64,000 bases of DNA from Prevotella sp. (GTDB lineage: Bacteria; Bacteroidota; Bacteroidia; Bacteroidales; Bacteroidaceae). The notes beneath the pieces were generated by a model. The model was not told the DNA's origin and did no database searches. It saw nothing but the letters and a program-made list of their open reading frames with translations. The stretch's first letter is position 1. The number at the start of each line of letters is the position of its first letter. The translations under genes were made by a program, and so were the position numbers. Location: NCBI GenBank assembly GCA_017417465.1, contig JAFPZD010000014.1, forward strand, positions 1 through 64,000, in the 5' to 3' direction. This document shows positions 49,397-58,380 of the stretch, piece after piece.

Positions 49397-50671
49397 ATGA
49401 AAACGAACGACATTAAGATCTGCGTAGTTGGCCTTGGTTATGTTGGATTGCCACTGGCGCGTCTTTTTTCAACTAAGTTCCAAACCATTGGCTTCGACAT
49501 GAACCAGCAGAGGGTTGACGCATTGATGGCTGGGCATGATGCCACCCTTGAGGTGGACGATAATCTTCTACAAGATGCCATTCAGAATCATGGTTTCGAG
49601 TGTACCACCGATATAGAGAAGATACGTAATTGTAACTTCTATGTCGTGGCCGTTCCAACCCCTGTAGATGAAAATAACCGTCCGGATCTAAAACCCCTTT
49701 GGGGCGCCTCTGAGACTGTGGGTAAGGTCATTTCAAAAGGCGACATCGTGGTGTATGAGAGTACTGTCTATCCAGGAGTGACGGAAGAAGAGTGCCTGCC
49801 TGTAGTGGAGCGTGTCAGCGGATTGAAATTCAACTTGGACTTCTTCGCCGGTTATTCTCCGGAACGCATCAATCCGGGCGATAAGTTGCATACGGTGGAG
49901 AAAATAAAAAAAGTAACATCGGGTTCCACACCAGAGATCGCAGACATTGTTGATGGGGTGTATAATGCTGTCTTGATTAACGGCACTCACAAAGCCCCAA
50001 GCATAAAAGTAGCTGAGGCATCAAAAATCATCGAAAACTCACAACGTGACGTGAATATCGCCTTTATGAATGAGTTGGCGAAGATATTCAATGCCATGGG
50101 CATCGATACCCATGATGTTATTGAAGCCGCCTCATCAAAATGGAATTTTATCAAACTGTCACCAGGATTGGTCGGAGGTCATTGTATTAGTGTCGACCCC
50201 TACTATCTCATTCAGAAGGCCCAAGTTTATGGTGTTCTACCGCGTGTCATGTATAATGCCCGGCGACTTAATGATGGCATGGGCGACTATGTGGCCAATC
50301 AAACTGTCAAGTTGATGAACAAGAAGGGCGTCATAGTGAAGGACTCAAAGATTCTTATCCTCGGTATCACTTTTAAAGAAAACTGCCCTGACATCCGTAA
50401 CACGAAGGTCGTGGACATCTACCATACATTAAAGGAATATACAGACGACATTACCGTCTACGACCCATGGGCCAACTGTGACCATGTGATGCATGAGTAT
50501 GGCATAGGAATCACAAATACGATGCCAAAAAGAAAGTTCGATGCCGTTATCCTAGCCGTAGCTCACAAGGAATTCATAGAAATGGATATCAAGTCGTTTG
50601 TTAGCCCAAATGGAGTGGTTTACGATGTAAAGGGCATACTCCCTCGAGACATTATTGACGGAAGACTATAA
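49397..50671 (+). CDS. Nucleotide-sugar dehydrogenase (UDP-HexNAc 6-dehydrogenase type)
   Basis: The 424-residue enzyme oxidises C6 of a UDP-sugar to a uronic acid with NAD. The Rossmann motif VVGLGYVGLPLA is at 10-21. VAVPTPVDENNRPDLKPL, YESTVYPGVTEEECLPVVE and FFAGYSPERINPGDK follow, with catalytic Cys263 in LVGGHCISVDPYYL. The PERINPGDK and FKENCPDIRN features are those of TviB/WbpO/WbpA-type UDP-N-acetylhexosamine dehydrogenases rather than UDP-glucose dehydrogenase. It would supply a uronic acid for the polymer. Confidence 0.92.
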   Translation: MKTNDIKICVVGLGYVGLPLARLFSTKFQTIGFDMNQQRVDALMAGHDATLEVDDNLLQDAIQNHGFECTTDIEKIRNCNFYVVAVPTPVDENNRPDLKPLWGASETVGKVISKGDIVVYESTVYPGVTEEECLPVVERVSGLKFNLDFFAGYSPERINPGDKLHTVEKIKKVTSGSTPEIADIVDGVYNAVLINGTHKAPSIKVAEASKIIENSQRDVNIAFMNELAKIFNAMGIDTHDVIEAASSKWNFIKLSPGLVGGHCISVDPYYLIQKAQVYGVLPRVMYNARRLNDGMGDYVANQTVKLMNKKGVIVKDSKILILGITFKENCPDIRNTKVVDIYHTLKEYTDDITVYDPWANCDHVMHEYGIGITNTMPKRKFDAVILAVAHKEFIEMDIKSFVSPNGVVYDVKGILPRDIIDGRL

Positions 50672-50672
50672 A

Positions 50673-51821
50673 ATGAACATTTTGCATCTTTGTTTAGGTA
50701 ATTTCTTTATAGACAACTATTCTTATCAAGAGAATATGTTGACTAAGTATCATAAGAAAATGGGGCACACAGTAACTGTGATTGCCTCCCTCTACACATT
50801 TAATGAAAATGGTAAAGAATCCTACCTTTCAGGTCCGTCTGAATACGATGATGCCAATGGTGTGCACGTGATTCGACTCGCTTATAAAAGGCCTGTAAAA
50901 GTGTTCAGTATACTGCGCCGTTTTAAGGGCCTTAGGGAATCTATCGAACGAGTACAGCCAGATATCATATTCTCACATAATGTATCATATTCTGATACAA
51001 CGGTGGTCGTAGATTATTTGAGATGTCATCCACATGTAAAGCTGTATGCAGATAATCATGCGGACTATATCAATAGCGCAAGAAACTGTCTGTCTCGAAA
51101 TATCCTTCATCCCATTATTTGGCGACATTATTCCAAGAAATTGGAACCGTACCTTATACGATGTTATGGGGTAACCCCCATGCGTTGTCGCTTCCTTAAA
51201 GAAATGTACCACATCAAAGCAGGGTTGGTGGAATTCCTTCCGATGGGTGTTGACGATGAGGCCATTCCAGATAACCGCATAGTTATACGCACGAACATCA
51301 GAAAAAAACTGGGACTTACAGAAGATGATTTTTTAGTCGTTACAGGCGGTAAAATAGATAGGCTAAAAAACACACATGTTCTTATAAAAGCCATGGATAT
51401 ATTGAATGTTGAACATCTACATTTAATAATTTGTGGTACATTGACGCCTGAGATGGATTATCTGAAAACAATCCTTGACTCAAAACCACACATCCATTAT
51501 CTTGGTTGGTGCAGTGCTGAAGAGGTAATGAATTACATGGTAGCGGCAGATTTGGCATGTTTCCCTGGTACCCACTCTACTCTTTGGGAACAGTCTGTTG
51601 GGATTGGTGTTCCTGCTATTTTTAAGCGATGGCCTGAGATGGAACATGTATACGTAAATGGGAATTGTAGGTTTGTTAAAGGGGAAAATGCTAATGAGCT
51701 AGCAGATGCAATAGGAGAATTGATAAATACAAATAAATATAAGGAGATGTTATCTTTAGCCCAAATTGCCTCCACGAATTTCAGGTATTCTGTAATTGCG
51801 AAAAGAGCAATTGGCTTGTAG
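50673..51821 (+). CDS. Glycosyltransferase family 4 protein
   Basis: Starting at ATG 50673, one base after the dehydrogenase stop, gives 382 residues: MNILHLCLGNFFIDNYSYQE, NMLTKYHKKMGHTVTVIAS, FLVVTGGKIDRLKNTHVLIK, IHYLGWCSAEEVMNYMVAAD and GVPAIFKRWPEMEHV. It is a GT-B enzyme lacking the usual full E-x7-E, with a W-E-Q-S segment instead. It has low GC, like other genes of cluster B. Confidence 0.82.
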   Translation: MNILHLCLGNFFIDNYSYQENMLTKYHKKMGHTVTVIASLYTFNENGKESYLSGPSEYDDANGVHVIRLAYKRPVKVFSILRRFKGLRESIERVQPDIIFSHNVSYSDTTVVVDYLRCHPHVKLYADNHADYINSARNCLSRNILHPIIWRHYSKKLEPYLIRCYGVTPMRCRFLKEMYHIKAGLVEFLPMGVDDEAIPDNRIVIRTNIRKKLGLTEDDFLVVTGGKIDRLKNTHVLIKAMDILNVEHLHLIICGTLTPEMDYLKTILDSKPHIHYLGWCSAEEVMNYMVAADLACFPGTHSTLWEQSVGIGVPAIFKRWPEMEHVYVNGNCRFVKGENANELADAIGELINTNKYKEMLSLAQIASTNFRYSVIAKRAIGL

Positions 51822-51837
51822 TTTTTTGTCGACTCTA

Positions 51838-53634
51838 ATGAAGCTTATAAAGACTATCATTTCCAGCTTTTCAGTTAACAAGAAAAGATCTTTGGTCCTT
51901 TCCTTATTAATCATTGAGAACTTTTTTTTAGCTTTTGCTGAAGATATTATGATTAGTAGCCAGAATCAATTTGACAAAATAAGCAAGGCTATTCAAGATG
52001 TTCTCAACGGCGGGCAGAAAGATATTCGTGTGACGATAGAACAAGGTGTCTATTATTTCAATGAAGGCCATCTGAGATTTAACAATCTTTCTTGTCCAGA
52101 TGTATCGATAAGCATAGTAGGGCAAAACGTCGTGCTGATTGCAGGGGGCAACGACTACGGCGACGGTATGCTGTACAAGGGAGTCTTCAATCCCAAATCG
52201 ACATTTGTTGATACGCGGACACTTGAGCCTTATGACTATTGGAGTGAGTGTGTCTATGCTGATGGCCTAGTGGAAGTGGTTGACGAAGCATCGCGCCTCT
52301 GCAGTCTTCCATTCGCTGAAGCCATAGACAAAACTGAGGAAGAGTGCGAGCATCTCTATGTCATCATTCCGCAGTGGTTTAAGAGCTATACTTATAAGGT
52401 CGTGAAGATAGTGGACGGGAATATCTATTTCACGGCCGATAAGTTGGATTATATCCACAGGGGGAAACGTGAGGGTTACTCGGTTAATTATGATTATCTA
52501 TATGCAGGTACAGAACGTGTCCGCTTTGTGCTTTGCGATCCCAGTGCCACTTCAGCTCCCATGCAGATAACCGACAATGGCGTTTCATGTGGTGATCGCC
52601 AGATTCACGAATGTCGTTCGTGCCAGTTTTTGAGCATGAGCAAAGTCAGTCTTAAAAACTTTTCCCTTTCCGGTATTCGCTTCATCGGTAACAGCGATAC
52701 CAATAAACATCTTATCAATATTAACCGAACAGAAACAGAAGGCCTGACAATAGCTGACTGCAGGTTTGAATACATTCAAAGCCGCATTCTCATCGCCAAT
52801 GCGACCCCAAACCTTACGTTTACGAACTGTACTGTCAGCCACTGTAACAGCCACGGTGTTGAATCGACTAATTCTTGTGAGAATACCGTCGTGACCGACA
52901 ACACATTCGAGGCGTGTGGGAGTAACATGCAACAAACGTTTTGCGTTAACTGTAAAGGAAAGAACTACTATGTGGCGCGTAACCACTTCACGAACTTCGG
53001 ATATGGAGCCATCGGCCTTGGCGTGTGGCACGGTCATGAGAAAAACTACGAATCTTCGGGGATTGTTGAACATAACGTCATTGGTTACGACTCTGGCTAC
53101 CTCGCAGACAAGGAGCATCATACACTGATGGACTCTGGAGCCATTTATCTCTGGACACAAAACGATAATGCCATTGTTCAGTATAACTATATACACGATT
53201 ACAGTGGCATGGCCTACAATCATGGTATCTACTGTGATGACGGGGCCAGCCATTTCAAACTCCTTGGCAACATTATCGTTAACACAGCACCCGACAATAG
53301 CATTGACGCCCGAAGCTGTCAGAGTCAGTTTCCTGAGAGTAACCAGGATATACAGATGATGTATAACATAGTGGATCGTCCCATCAAGTTTGAGGGGAAC
53401 ACGAAGACAGATAATGGGTGTGTCAAAAGTAGCAATGTGATGCTCTACAAAATGTGGGAAGGGGTTCCTTCCAATATTTACAAACATCTGGAAACAAAGG
53501 ATCAAGACCTGCAATTGACTTACGAGGGATGGAATGATGAGGGCATCATCGTCAATGGAAGGACATGGGATGTGTTAAGACGGCTGCCTTGTTTTGAGCA
53601 AATTAGACACTATGTCAAAAGATACTCGCAATGA
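51838..53634 (+). CDS. Exported right-handed beta-helix protein
   Basis: From ATG 51838 the 598-residue protein has a signal peptide (KRSLVLSLLIIENFFLAFAE) and a long parallel beta-helix: repeated short strands such as GLTIADCRFEYIQSR, LTFTNCTVSHCNSHGVES, GIVEHNVIGYDSGYLA and AIVQYNYIHDYSGMAYNHGI. The fold is that of polysaccharide lyases and epimerases (PL6, pectate lyase-like). Possible active residues include NHGIYCDDGASHFK. It may cut or modify the polymer during export. The cited motifs place it, but the exact activity is not clear. Confidence 0.8.
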   Translation: MKLIKTIISSFSVNKKRSLVLSLLIIENFFLAFAEDIMISSQNQFDKISKAIQDVLNGGQKDIRVTIEQGVYYFNEGHLRFNNLSCPDVSISIVGQNVVLIAGGNDYGDGMLYKGVFNPKSTFVDTRTLEPYDYWSECVYADGLVEVVDEASRLCSLPFAEAIDKTEEECEHLYVIIPQWFKSYTYKVVKIVDGNIYFTADKLDYIHRGKREGYSVNYDYLYAGTERVRFVLCDPSATSAPMQITDNGVSCGDRQIHECRSCQFLSMSKVSLKNFSLSGIRFIGNSDTNKHLININRTETEGLTIADCRFEYIQSRILIANATPNLTFTNCTVSHCNSHGVESTNSCENTVVTDNTFEACGSNMQQTFCVNCKGKNYYVARNHFTNFGYGAIGLGVWHGHEKNYESSGIVEHNVIGYDSGYLADKEHHTLMDSGAIYLWTQNDNAIVQYNYIHDYSGMAYNHGIYCDDGASHFKLLGNIIVNTAPDNSIDARSCQSQFPESNQDIQMMYNIVDRPIKFEGNTKTDNGCVKSSNVMLYKMWEGVPSNIYKHLETKDQDLQLTYEGWNDEGIIVNGRTWDVLRRLPCFEQIRHYVKRYSQ

Positions 53635-53715
53635 GCGATAATTGACAAGAATACAGTGTTTTTCCTTTAGCAGATTTTTTTTTGTGTTTTTAGTGCTCTT
53701 TTAATTTTTTTTTTG

Positions 53716-53723
53716 TAACTTTG
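53716..53723 (+). promoter_or_regulatory. -7 box before the GT2 gene at 53748
   Basis: TAACTTTG preceded by a long T-tract lies 25 bases before ATG 53748. No TTTG is found 20 bases upstream, but T-rich sequence could substitute. Confidence 0.5.
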
Positions 53724-53747
53724 CACCCGAATTGTGACTAAAAGGAC

Positions 53748-54509
53748 ATGAAAGTTTCCATCATTACCGTTGCTTTCAATAGTGCAAAGACGTTAAGCGA
53801 TGCCATGTCATCGGTTCTTCGGCAGACTCACAAGGATATCGAGTATATCGTTGTGGACGGTCTGTCGAATGATGGGACTGTGGATGTTATCAAGAGTTTT
53901 GAACCACAGTTTGGCGAGCGTCTACGGTGGGTGTCGGAGAAGGATCGTGGTATTTACGACGCGATGAACAAAGGCATTCAGATGAGCACTGGCGACGTGG
54001 TAGGCATCTTGAACTCCGACGATTTCCTGACCAGCGATACTGTGATTGAAGAGATGGTTCGCCAGTTTCCTTCCGATGCTGACGCAGTTTATGGCGATGT
54101 ACATTTTGTACGTAAGGAAGATGGAAACAAGTGCGTGCGCTACTATTCAGGACGAGTTTTCCGTCCATGGCTTGTGAGGATAGGCTATTTGCCTCCCCAT
54201 CCGTCACTATATGTGCGTCGGGAGCTTTTCGAAAAGTATGGCTATTACGATGCGTCGCTGCGCATTTCTGCCGATTTTGAGTTTATAGCCCGATTGTGTT
54301 ATAAGAATCATGTCCCGATGAAGTATCTGCACTTGGACTTTGTCACCATGCGCATGGGAGGCGCCAGTACCCGTAGTTGGAGCAATCGCCTGTTAGGGGC
54401 AGAGGAGAACTTGAAAGCCTGTCGAGCTAACGGTATTCGAACCAACTGGTTGCTTATCTGTCTGAAATATCCTATCAAGTACCTGCAGAGCCTTTTTATC
54501 CGTAACTGA
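53748..54509 (+). CDS. Glycosyltransferase family 2 protein
   Basis: The 253-residue GT-A enzyme matches the WcaA-like family: MKVSIITVAFNSAKTLSDAM, IEYIVVDGLSNDGTVDVI, GIYDAMNKGIQMSTGDVVGI and LNSDDFL with the D-D metal motif, then PHPSLYVRRELFEKYGYYD. Its own -7 box separates it from the upstream beta-helix gene. It likely adds an early sugar to the lipid carrier, next to the initiating transferase. Confidence 0.9.
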   Translation: MKVSIITVAFNSAKTLSDAMSSVLRQTHKDIEYIVVDGLSNDGTVDVIKSFEPQFGERLRWVSEKDRGIYDAMNKGIQMSTGDVVGILNSDDFLTSDTVIEEMVRQFPSDADAVYGDVHFVRKEDGNKCVRYYSGRVFRPWLVRIGYLPPHPSLYVRRELFEKYGYYDASLRISADFEFIARLCYKNHVPMKYLHLDFVTMRMGGASTRSWSNRLLGAEENLKACRANGIRTNWLLICLKYPIKYLQSLFIRN

Positions 54510-54551
54510 TTTTTTTACTTTTTTTCGGAAAGTTTGCTTCAAATATAATAA

Positions 54552-54609
54552 TAGGCGTTAAACGTCGTTATATTATTAGAACAATGACCCGTCAACGCCT
54601 AATAATATG
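54552..54609 (+). promoter_or_regulatory. Competing stem-loops over the start of the sugar transferase
   Basis: AACGCCTA at 54594-54601 can pair with TAGGCGTT at 54552-54559, while CTAATAATAT at 54599-54608 can pair with ATATTATTAG at 54570-54579. The two pairings share bases and the second covers the ATG at 54607. This may control translation. Confidence 0.4.
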
Positions 54610-55236
54610 ACAAAACTCGAAAACGGATATGTGCTGGATGGCATGAACGAATTTGAGCGCAACACGAAGCGTGTTGTGGATTTCTTCATTGCTACATGCT
54701 GTCTGATAGTGTTTTCCCCGCTGTTCCTGATTTGCTATATCATGGTGAAACGTGAGGATGGCGGGCCTGCCATCTTCAAGCAGGAGCGTGTTGGACGCTT
54801 TGGACGCCCATTCTATATTTACAAGTTCCGTAGCATGCGTGTCGATGCCGAGAAGGACGGTCCTGCCCTTTATCAGCATGGCAACGATGACCGCATGACA
54901 AAGATTGGCAGGTTCCTTCGCGACCATCACCTCGACGAGCTACCGCAGTTGTGGAACGTGTTCAAGGGTGACATGGCATTTATAGGGCCACGTCCGGAGC
55001 GTGAGTTCTACATCAAGCAGATTATGGAGCGCGACCCGCGCTATGTGTATCTGTACCAGATTCGTCCTGGGGTGACAAGCTATGCCACGCTGTATAATGG
55101 CTATACCGACACGCTGGAAAAGATGTTGCGGCGCCTGGAGCTTGACCTGTACTATCTGGAGCACCGTTCGTGGCTGCTTGACATGCAGATACTGGCCAAA
55201 ACATTCCTGAACATCGCGTTCGGAAAGAAGTTCTGA
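54607..55236 (+). CDS. Initiating sugar-phosphate transferase (PglC/WcaJ-type)
   Basis: The 209-residue enzyme moves a sugar-1-phosphate from a UDP-sugar to undecaprenyl phosphate to start each repeat unit. A single membrane helix (VVDFFIATCCLIVFSPLFLICYI) is followed by the family core: KQERVGRFGRPFYIYKFRSM, LRDHHLDELPQLWNVFKGDM and FIGPRPERE. Length indicates the small PglC-like form without the N-terminal four-span domain of WcaJ. It lies at the end of cluster B, just before lysS. Confidence 0.93.
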   Translation: MTKLENGYVLDGMNEFERNTKRVVDFFIATCCLIVFSPLFLICYIMVKREDGGPAIFKQERVGRFGRPFYIYKFRSMRVDAEKDGPALYQHGNDDRMTKIGRFLRDHHLDELPQLWNVFKGDMAFIGPRPEREFYIKQIMERDPRYVYLYQIRPGVTSYATLYNGYTDTLEKMLRRLELDLYYLEHRSWLLDMQILAKTFLNIAFGKKF

Positions 55237-55244
55237 GCAGTTTA

Positions 55245-55276
55245 TTTGGACATTCAAAGTTTTTTTCGTACCTTTG
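55245..55276 (+). promoter_or_regulatory. lysS promoter
   Basis: TTTG (55245-55248) and TACCTTTG (55269-55276) are 20 bases apart. The leader is about 30 bases to ATG 55313. Confidence 0.82.
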
Positions 55277-55312
55277 CAGCCCAAATTGGCTATACCTTAT
55301 TATATATATAAT

Positions 55313-57094
55313 ATGAATGTACTTGAACTGAGTGAACAAGAAATCCTTCGTCGGCAGTCGCTCGACGAGCTGAGGCGGATGGGTATCAATCCTTATCCTG
55401 CAGCAGAATACCCTGTAACGGCATGGAGCACTGACATTATCAACAGCTTTGTGGATCTTCCGGTCATTGGCAAGGATGAGGACGGAAAGGATGTGCGCGA
55501 GACTGCTACTCCCGAGAATAGTCCCATGGTAAGCATTGCCGGACGTATCATGAGCAAGAGCATCATGGGAAAGGCTGCCTTTGCCAAGTTGCAGGACTCC
55601 AAGGGGCGCATCCAGGTGTATGTGCAACGCGACGCCATCTGTCCCGGTGAGAATAAGGATCTTTATAATATTGTATTCAAGAAACTGCTCGATCTTGGTG
55701 ACTTTATCGGCGTGAAAGGCTTCGTGTTCCGTACGAAGACGGGTGAGATCAGCGTTCACGTGCTGGAGTTGACGGTGCTGAGCAAGAGCCTGAAACCACT
55801 GCCCGTTGTGAAGACCGATGCTGAGGGTAATGTCTATGACTCGTTCGACGATCCCGAGCTTCGCTACCGTCAGCGCTATGTCGATCTGATTGTGAATGCT
55901 GGTGTGAAGGAGACATTCCTTAAGCGTGCCGCCATTGTGCGTACGATGCGGCGCATCCTTGATGATGCTGGCTATACCGAGGTGGACACCCCCATCCTGC
56001 AGAACATTGCCGGTGGTGCCACGGCCCGTCCGTTCATCACCCATTTCAATGCGCTGAACCAGGACATGTACATGCGCATCGCCACCGAGCTCTATCTGAA
56101 ACGCCTCATCGTGGGTGGCTTCGAGGGTGTCTACGAGATGGGCAAGAACTTCCGTAACGAGGGTATGGACAAGACCCACAACCCGGAGTTCACCTGTATG
56201 GAGCTTTACGTGAGCTATAAGGACCTGCTGTGGGGCATGACCTTCACCGAGAACATGCTCGAGCAGATCTGTACTGCCGTCAACGGCAAGCCTGAAGTAG
56301 AAATCGACGGACAGGTCATCTCCTTCAAGGCTCCCTACCGCCGCCTTCCCATCCTTGATGCCATCAAGGAGAAGACCGGATTTGACTGCGACGGCAAGAC
56401 GGAGGACGAGATACGTGCCTTCTGTAAGGAAAAGGGCATGGAGATCGATGATACCATGGGTAAAGGCAAACTCATCGACGAACTCTTCGGTGAGTTCTGC
56501 GAGGGTACCTTCATCCAGCCCACCTTTATCACTGACTATCCCGTGGAAATGTCGCCTCTGACGAAAATGCACCGCTCAAAGCCCGGCCTTACTGAACGCT
56601 TCGAACTGATGGTGAACGGCAAGGAGCTGGCTAACGCCTACTCGGAGCTGAACGACCCGATAGACCAAGAGGAGCGTTTCAAGGAGCAAATGCGACTGGC
56701 CGCCAAGGGCGACGACGAGGCGATGATCATCGACCACGACTTCCTGCGTGCCCTGCAATACGGCATGCCCCCAACCTTCGGTATTGGTATTGGCATTGAC
56801 CGTCTGGTGATGCTTCTTACCGGCAAGTTCGCCATCGGTGAAATCATGCTGTTCCCGCAGATGAAGCCTGAGAAGAAGGCTCCGCAAAGCAGCATTCAGG
56901 AATGGGCCCAGATCGGCGTTGCCGAGGATTGGGTCTACGTGCTGCGTAAGGCTGGCTTCTACCTCATCCAGGACATCAAGAACGAGAAGCCTCAGGGACT
57001 GCAGCAGAAGATTGGCGACATCGTGAAAAAGTATAAGCTCGACCTTCAGAAGCCCAGTGTGGAAGAAGTGCAAGGGTGGATTGAAAAGGCATAG
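55313..57094 (+). CDS. lysS: Lysyl-tRNA synthetase (class II)
   Basis: The enzyme charges tRNA-Lys. From ATG 55313 (MNVLELSEQEILRRQSLDEL) it is 593 residues. The N-terminal OB fold (about 60-160: VSIAGRIMSKSIMGKAAFAK) binds the anticodon. The class II core has motif 2 FRNEGMDKTHNPEFTCMELY and motif 3 GIGIGIDRLVMLLT. The C-terminal 80 residues after motif 3 (APQSSIQEWAQIGVAEDWVY) are an extension seen in Bacteroidales LysRS. It is followed by gpsA, as usual in this order. Confidence 0.96.
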   Translation: MNVLELSEQEILRRQSLDELRRMGINPYPAAEYPVTAWSTDIINSFVDLPVIGKDEDGKDVRETATPENSPMVSIAGRIMSKSIMGKAAFAKLQDSKGRIQVYVQRDAICPGENKDLYNIVFKKLLDLGDFIGVKGFVFRTKTGEISVHVLELTVLSKSLKPLPVVKTDAEGNVYDSFDDPELRYRQRYVDLIVNAGVKETFLKRAAIVRTMRRILDDAGYTEVDTPILQNIAGGATARPFITHFNALNQDMYMRIATELYLKRLIVGGFEGVYEMGKNFRNEGMDKTHNPEFTCMELYVSYKDLLWGMTFTENMLEQICTAVNGKPEVEIDGQVISFKAPYRRLPILDAIKEKTGFDCDGKTEDEIRAFCKEKGMEIDDTMGKGKLIDELFGEFCEGTFIQPTFITDYPVEMSPLTKMHRSKPGLTERFELMVNGKELANAYSELNDPIDQEERFKEQMRLAAKGDDEAMIIDHDFLRALQYGMPPTFGIGIGIDRLVMLLTGKFAIGEIMLFPQMKPEKKAPQSSIQEWAQIGVAEDWVYVLRKAGFYLIQDIKNEKPQGLQQKIGDIVKKYKLDLQKPSVEEVQGWIEKA

Positions 57095-57105
57095 AAGGCC
57101 CAGGC

Positions 57106-57262
57106 CCACCCAAGCCCTCCCAAAGGGAGGGGTGTCTATATAGATTAAGCCACACTAACGCCGGTTTGTCAGCATCAGCATAAGATAGACTATGAATCTG
57201 AGAAGCGCCAGTTCACCAGCAGAAGCAACCAAACATCCCTCCCCTCGGGAGGGCTTGGGTGG
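57106..57262. repeat. REP-like inverted pair between lysS and gpsA
   Basis: CCACCCAAGCCCTCCC at 57106-57121 is the exact reverse complement of 57247-57262. Each half is also a small hairpin (CCCTCCC-AAA-GGGAGGG and CCCTCCC-CTC-GGGAGGG). The first could terminate lysS; the second lies inside the gpsA reading frame. Confidence 0.85.
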
Positions 57263-58253
57263 ACTTTGCGGAAAGATTGCCATTGTTGGCGGCGGTAGCT
57301 GGGCTACGGCAATAGCCAAGATCGTGGTGGGGCACACCCACCACATAGGATGGTATATGCGCCGTGATGACCAGATAGATGACTTCCGCCGCTTGGGGCA
57401 TAACCCCAGCTATCTGACCAGCGTCCACTTTAACCTGCAGGAAATCAACTTTGACAGCGACCTGAACCGCATCGTGCAGCAGTACGACACCCTGGTCTTT
57501 GTGGTGCCTTCACCCTATTTGAAGAATCATTTGCGCAAGCTGAAGACACGCCTGAAGGACAAGTTCATCGTCACGGCCATCAAGGGCATCGTCCCCGACG
57601 AGAACCTGGTGTGCTCGGAATACTTCCATCAGGCATTCGACGTGCCCTACGACCAGCTGGCGTGCCTTGGTGGTCCCTCGCATGCCGAGGAGGTGGCACT
57701 GGAGCGACTGTCGTACCTTACCGTTGGTTGTGCTGATGAGGAAAAGGCGCAGGCTTTCGCCGACGTACTCACCAGCACGTTCATCAAGACGAAGACTTCG
57801 ACCGACGTCATTGGCATCGAATACAGCAGTGTGCTGAAGAACGTGTATGCCATTGCCGCTGGTATCTGCAACGGCCTGAAGTTCGGCGATAACTTCCAGG
57901 CTGTGCTCATGTCGAATGCTGTTCAGGAGATGGGTCGCTTCCTGCAGAGTGTGAGTCCTGCCGACCGCAACATTGCCGACAGCGTCTATTTAGGCGACTT
58001 GCTGGTGACGGGCTACTCTAACTTCTCGCGCAACCGCGTGTTTGGCACGATGATAGGCAAGGGCTATAGCGTGAAGTCGGCACAGATGGAGATGGAGATG
58101 ATTGCCGAGGGCTATTTCGGCACGAAGTGCATGAAGGAGATCAACCGCCACTGGCATGTCAACATGCCTATCCTCGATGCCGTCTATAACATCCTGTATG
58201 AGCGCATCTCGCCGCAGATTGAGATAAAGTTGCTCACTGACAGTTTCCGCTAG
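57192..58253 (+). CDS. gpsA: Glycerol-3-phosphate dehydrogenase [NAD(P)+]
   Basis: The enzyme makes sn-glycerol 3-phosphate for phospholipids. KIAIVGGGSWATAIAKIV is the cofactor motif, followed by VVPSPYLKNHL, AIKGIVPDE, GPSHAEEVAL and the substrate site EYSSVLKNVYAIAAGICNG. The first 26 residues (MNLRSASSPAEATKHPSPRE...) are not family-like; residues from HPSPREGLGG are translated from the REP-like repeat. No ATG lies between it and the cofactor motif; a TTG at 57255 is the only alternative. Length with the extension is 353. Confidence 0.93.
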   Translation: MNLRSASSPAEATKHPSPREGLGGLCGKIAIVGGGSWATAIAKIVVGHTHHIGWYMRRDDQIDDFRRLGHNPSYLTSVHFNLQEINFDSDLNRIVQQYDTLVFVVPSPYLKNHLRKLKTRLKDKFIVTAIKGIVPDENLVCSEYFHQAFDVPYDQLACLGGPSHAEEVALERLSYLTVGCADEEKAQAFADVLTSTFIKTKTSTDVIGIEYSSVLKNVYAIAAGICNGLKFGDNFQAVLMSNAVQEMGRFLQSVSPADRNIADSVYLGDLLVTGYSNFSRNRVFGTMIGKGYSVKSAQMEMEMIAEGYFGTKCMKEINRHWHVNMPILDAVYNILYERISPQIEIKLLTDSFR

Positions 58254-58309
58254 TTAAATGACCTAAAACACCAATTTCTCGACACGAAATAAAAAATATG
58301 GTGATAAAG

Positions 58310-58340
58310 TTTGATAATTCAGATTTTTTAGCTATCTTTG
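58310..58340 (+). promoter_or_regulatory. Promoter of the CapD-like gene
   Basis: TTTG (58310-58313) and TATCTTTG (58333-58340) are 19 bases apart. The leader is about 35 bases to ATG 58381. Confidence 0.8.
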
Positions 58341-58380
58341 CAGCCGCTTAGTACAATTCAAGGAATTAACTACTATTGAT

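Noticed and set aside
55022..56572. 516-codon minus-strand frame opposite lysS and the sugar transferase
   Set aside because: It crosses two well-supported plus-strand genes and their promoter and has no family features.
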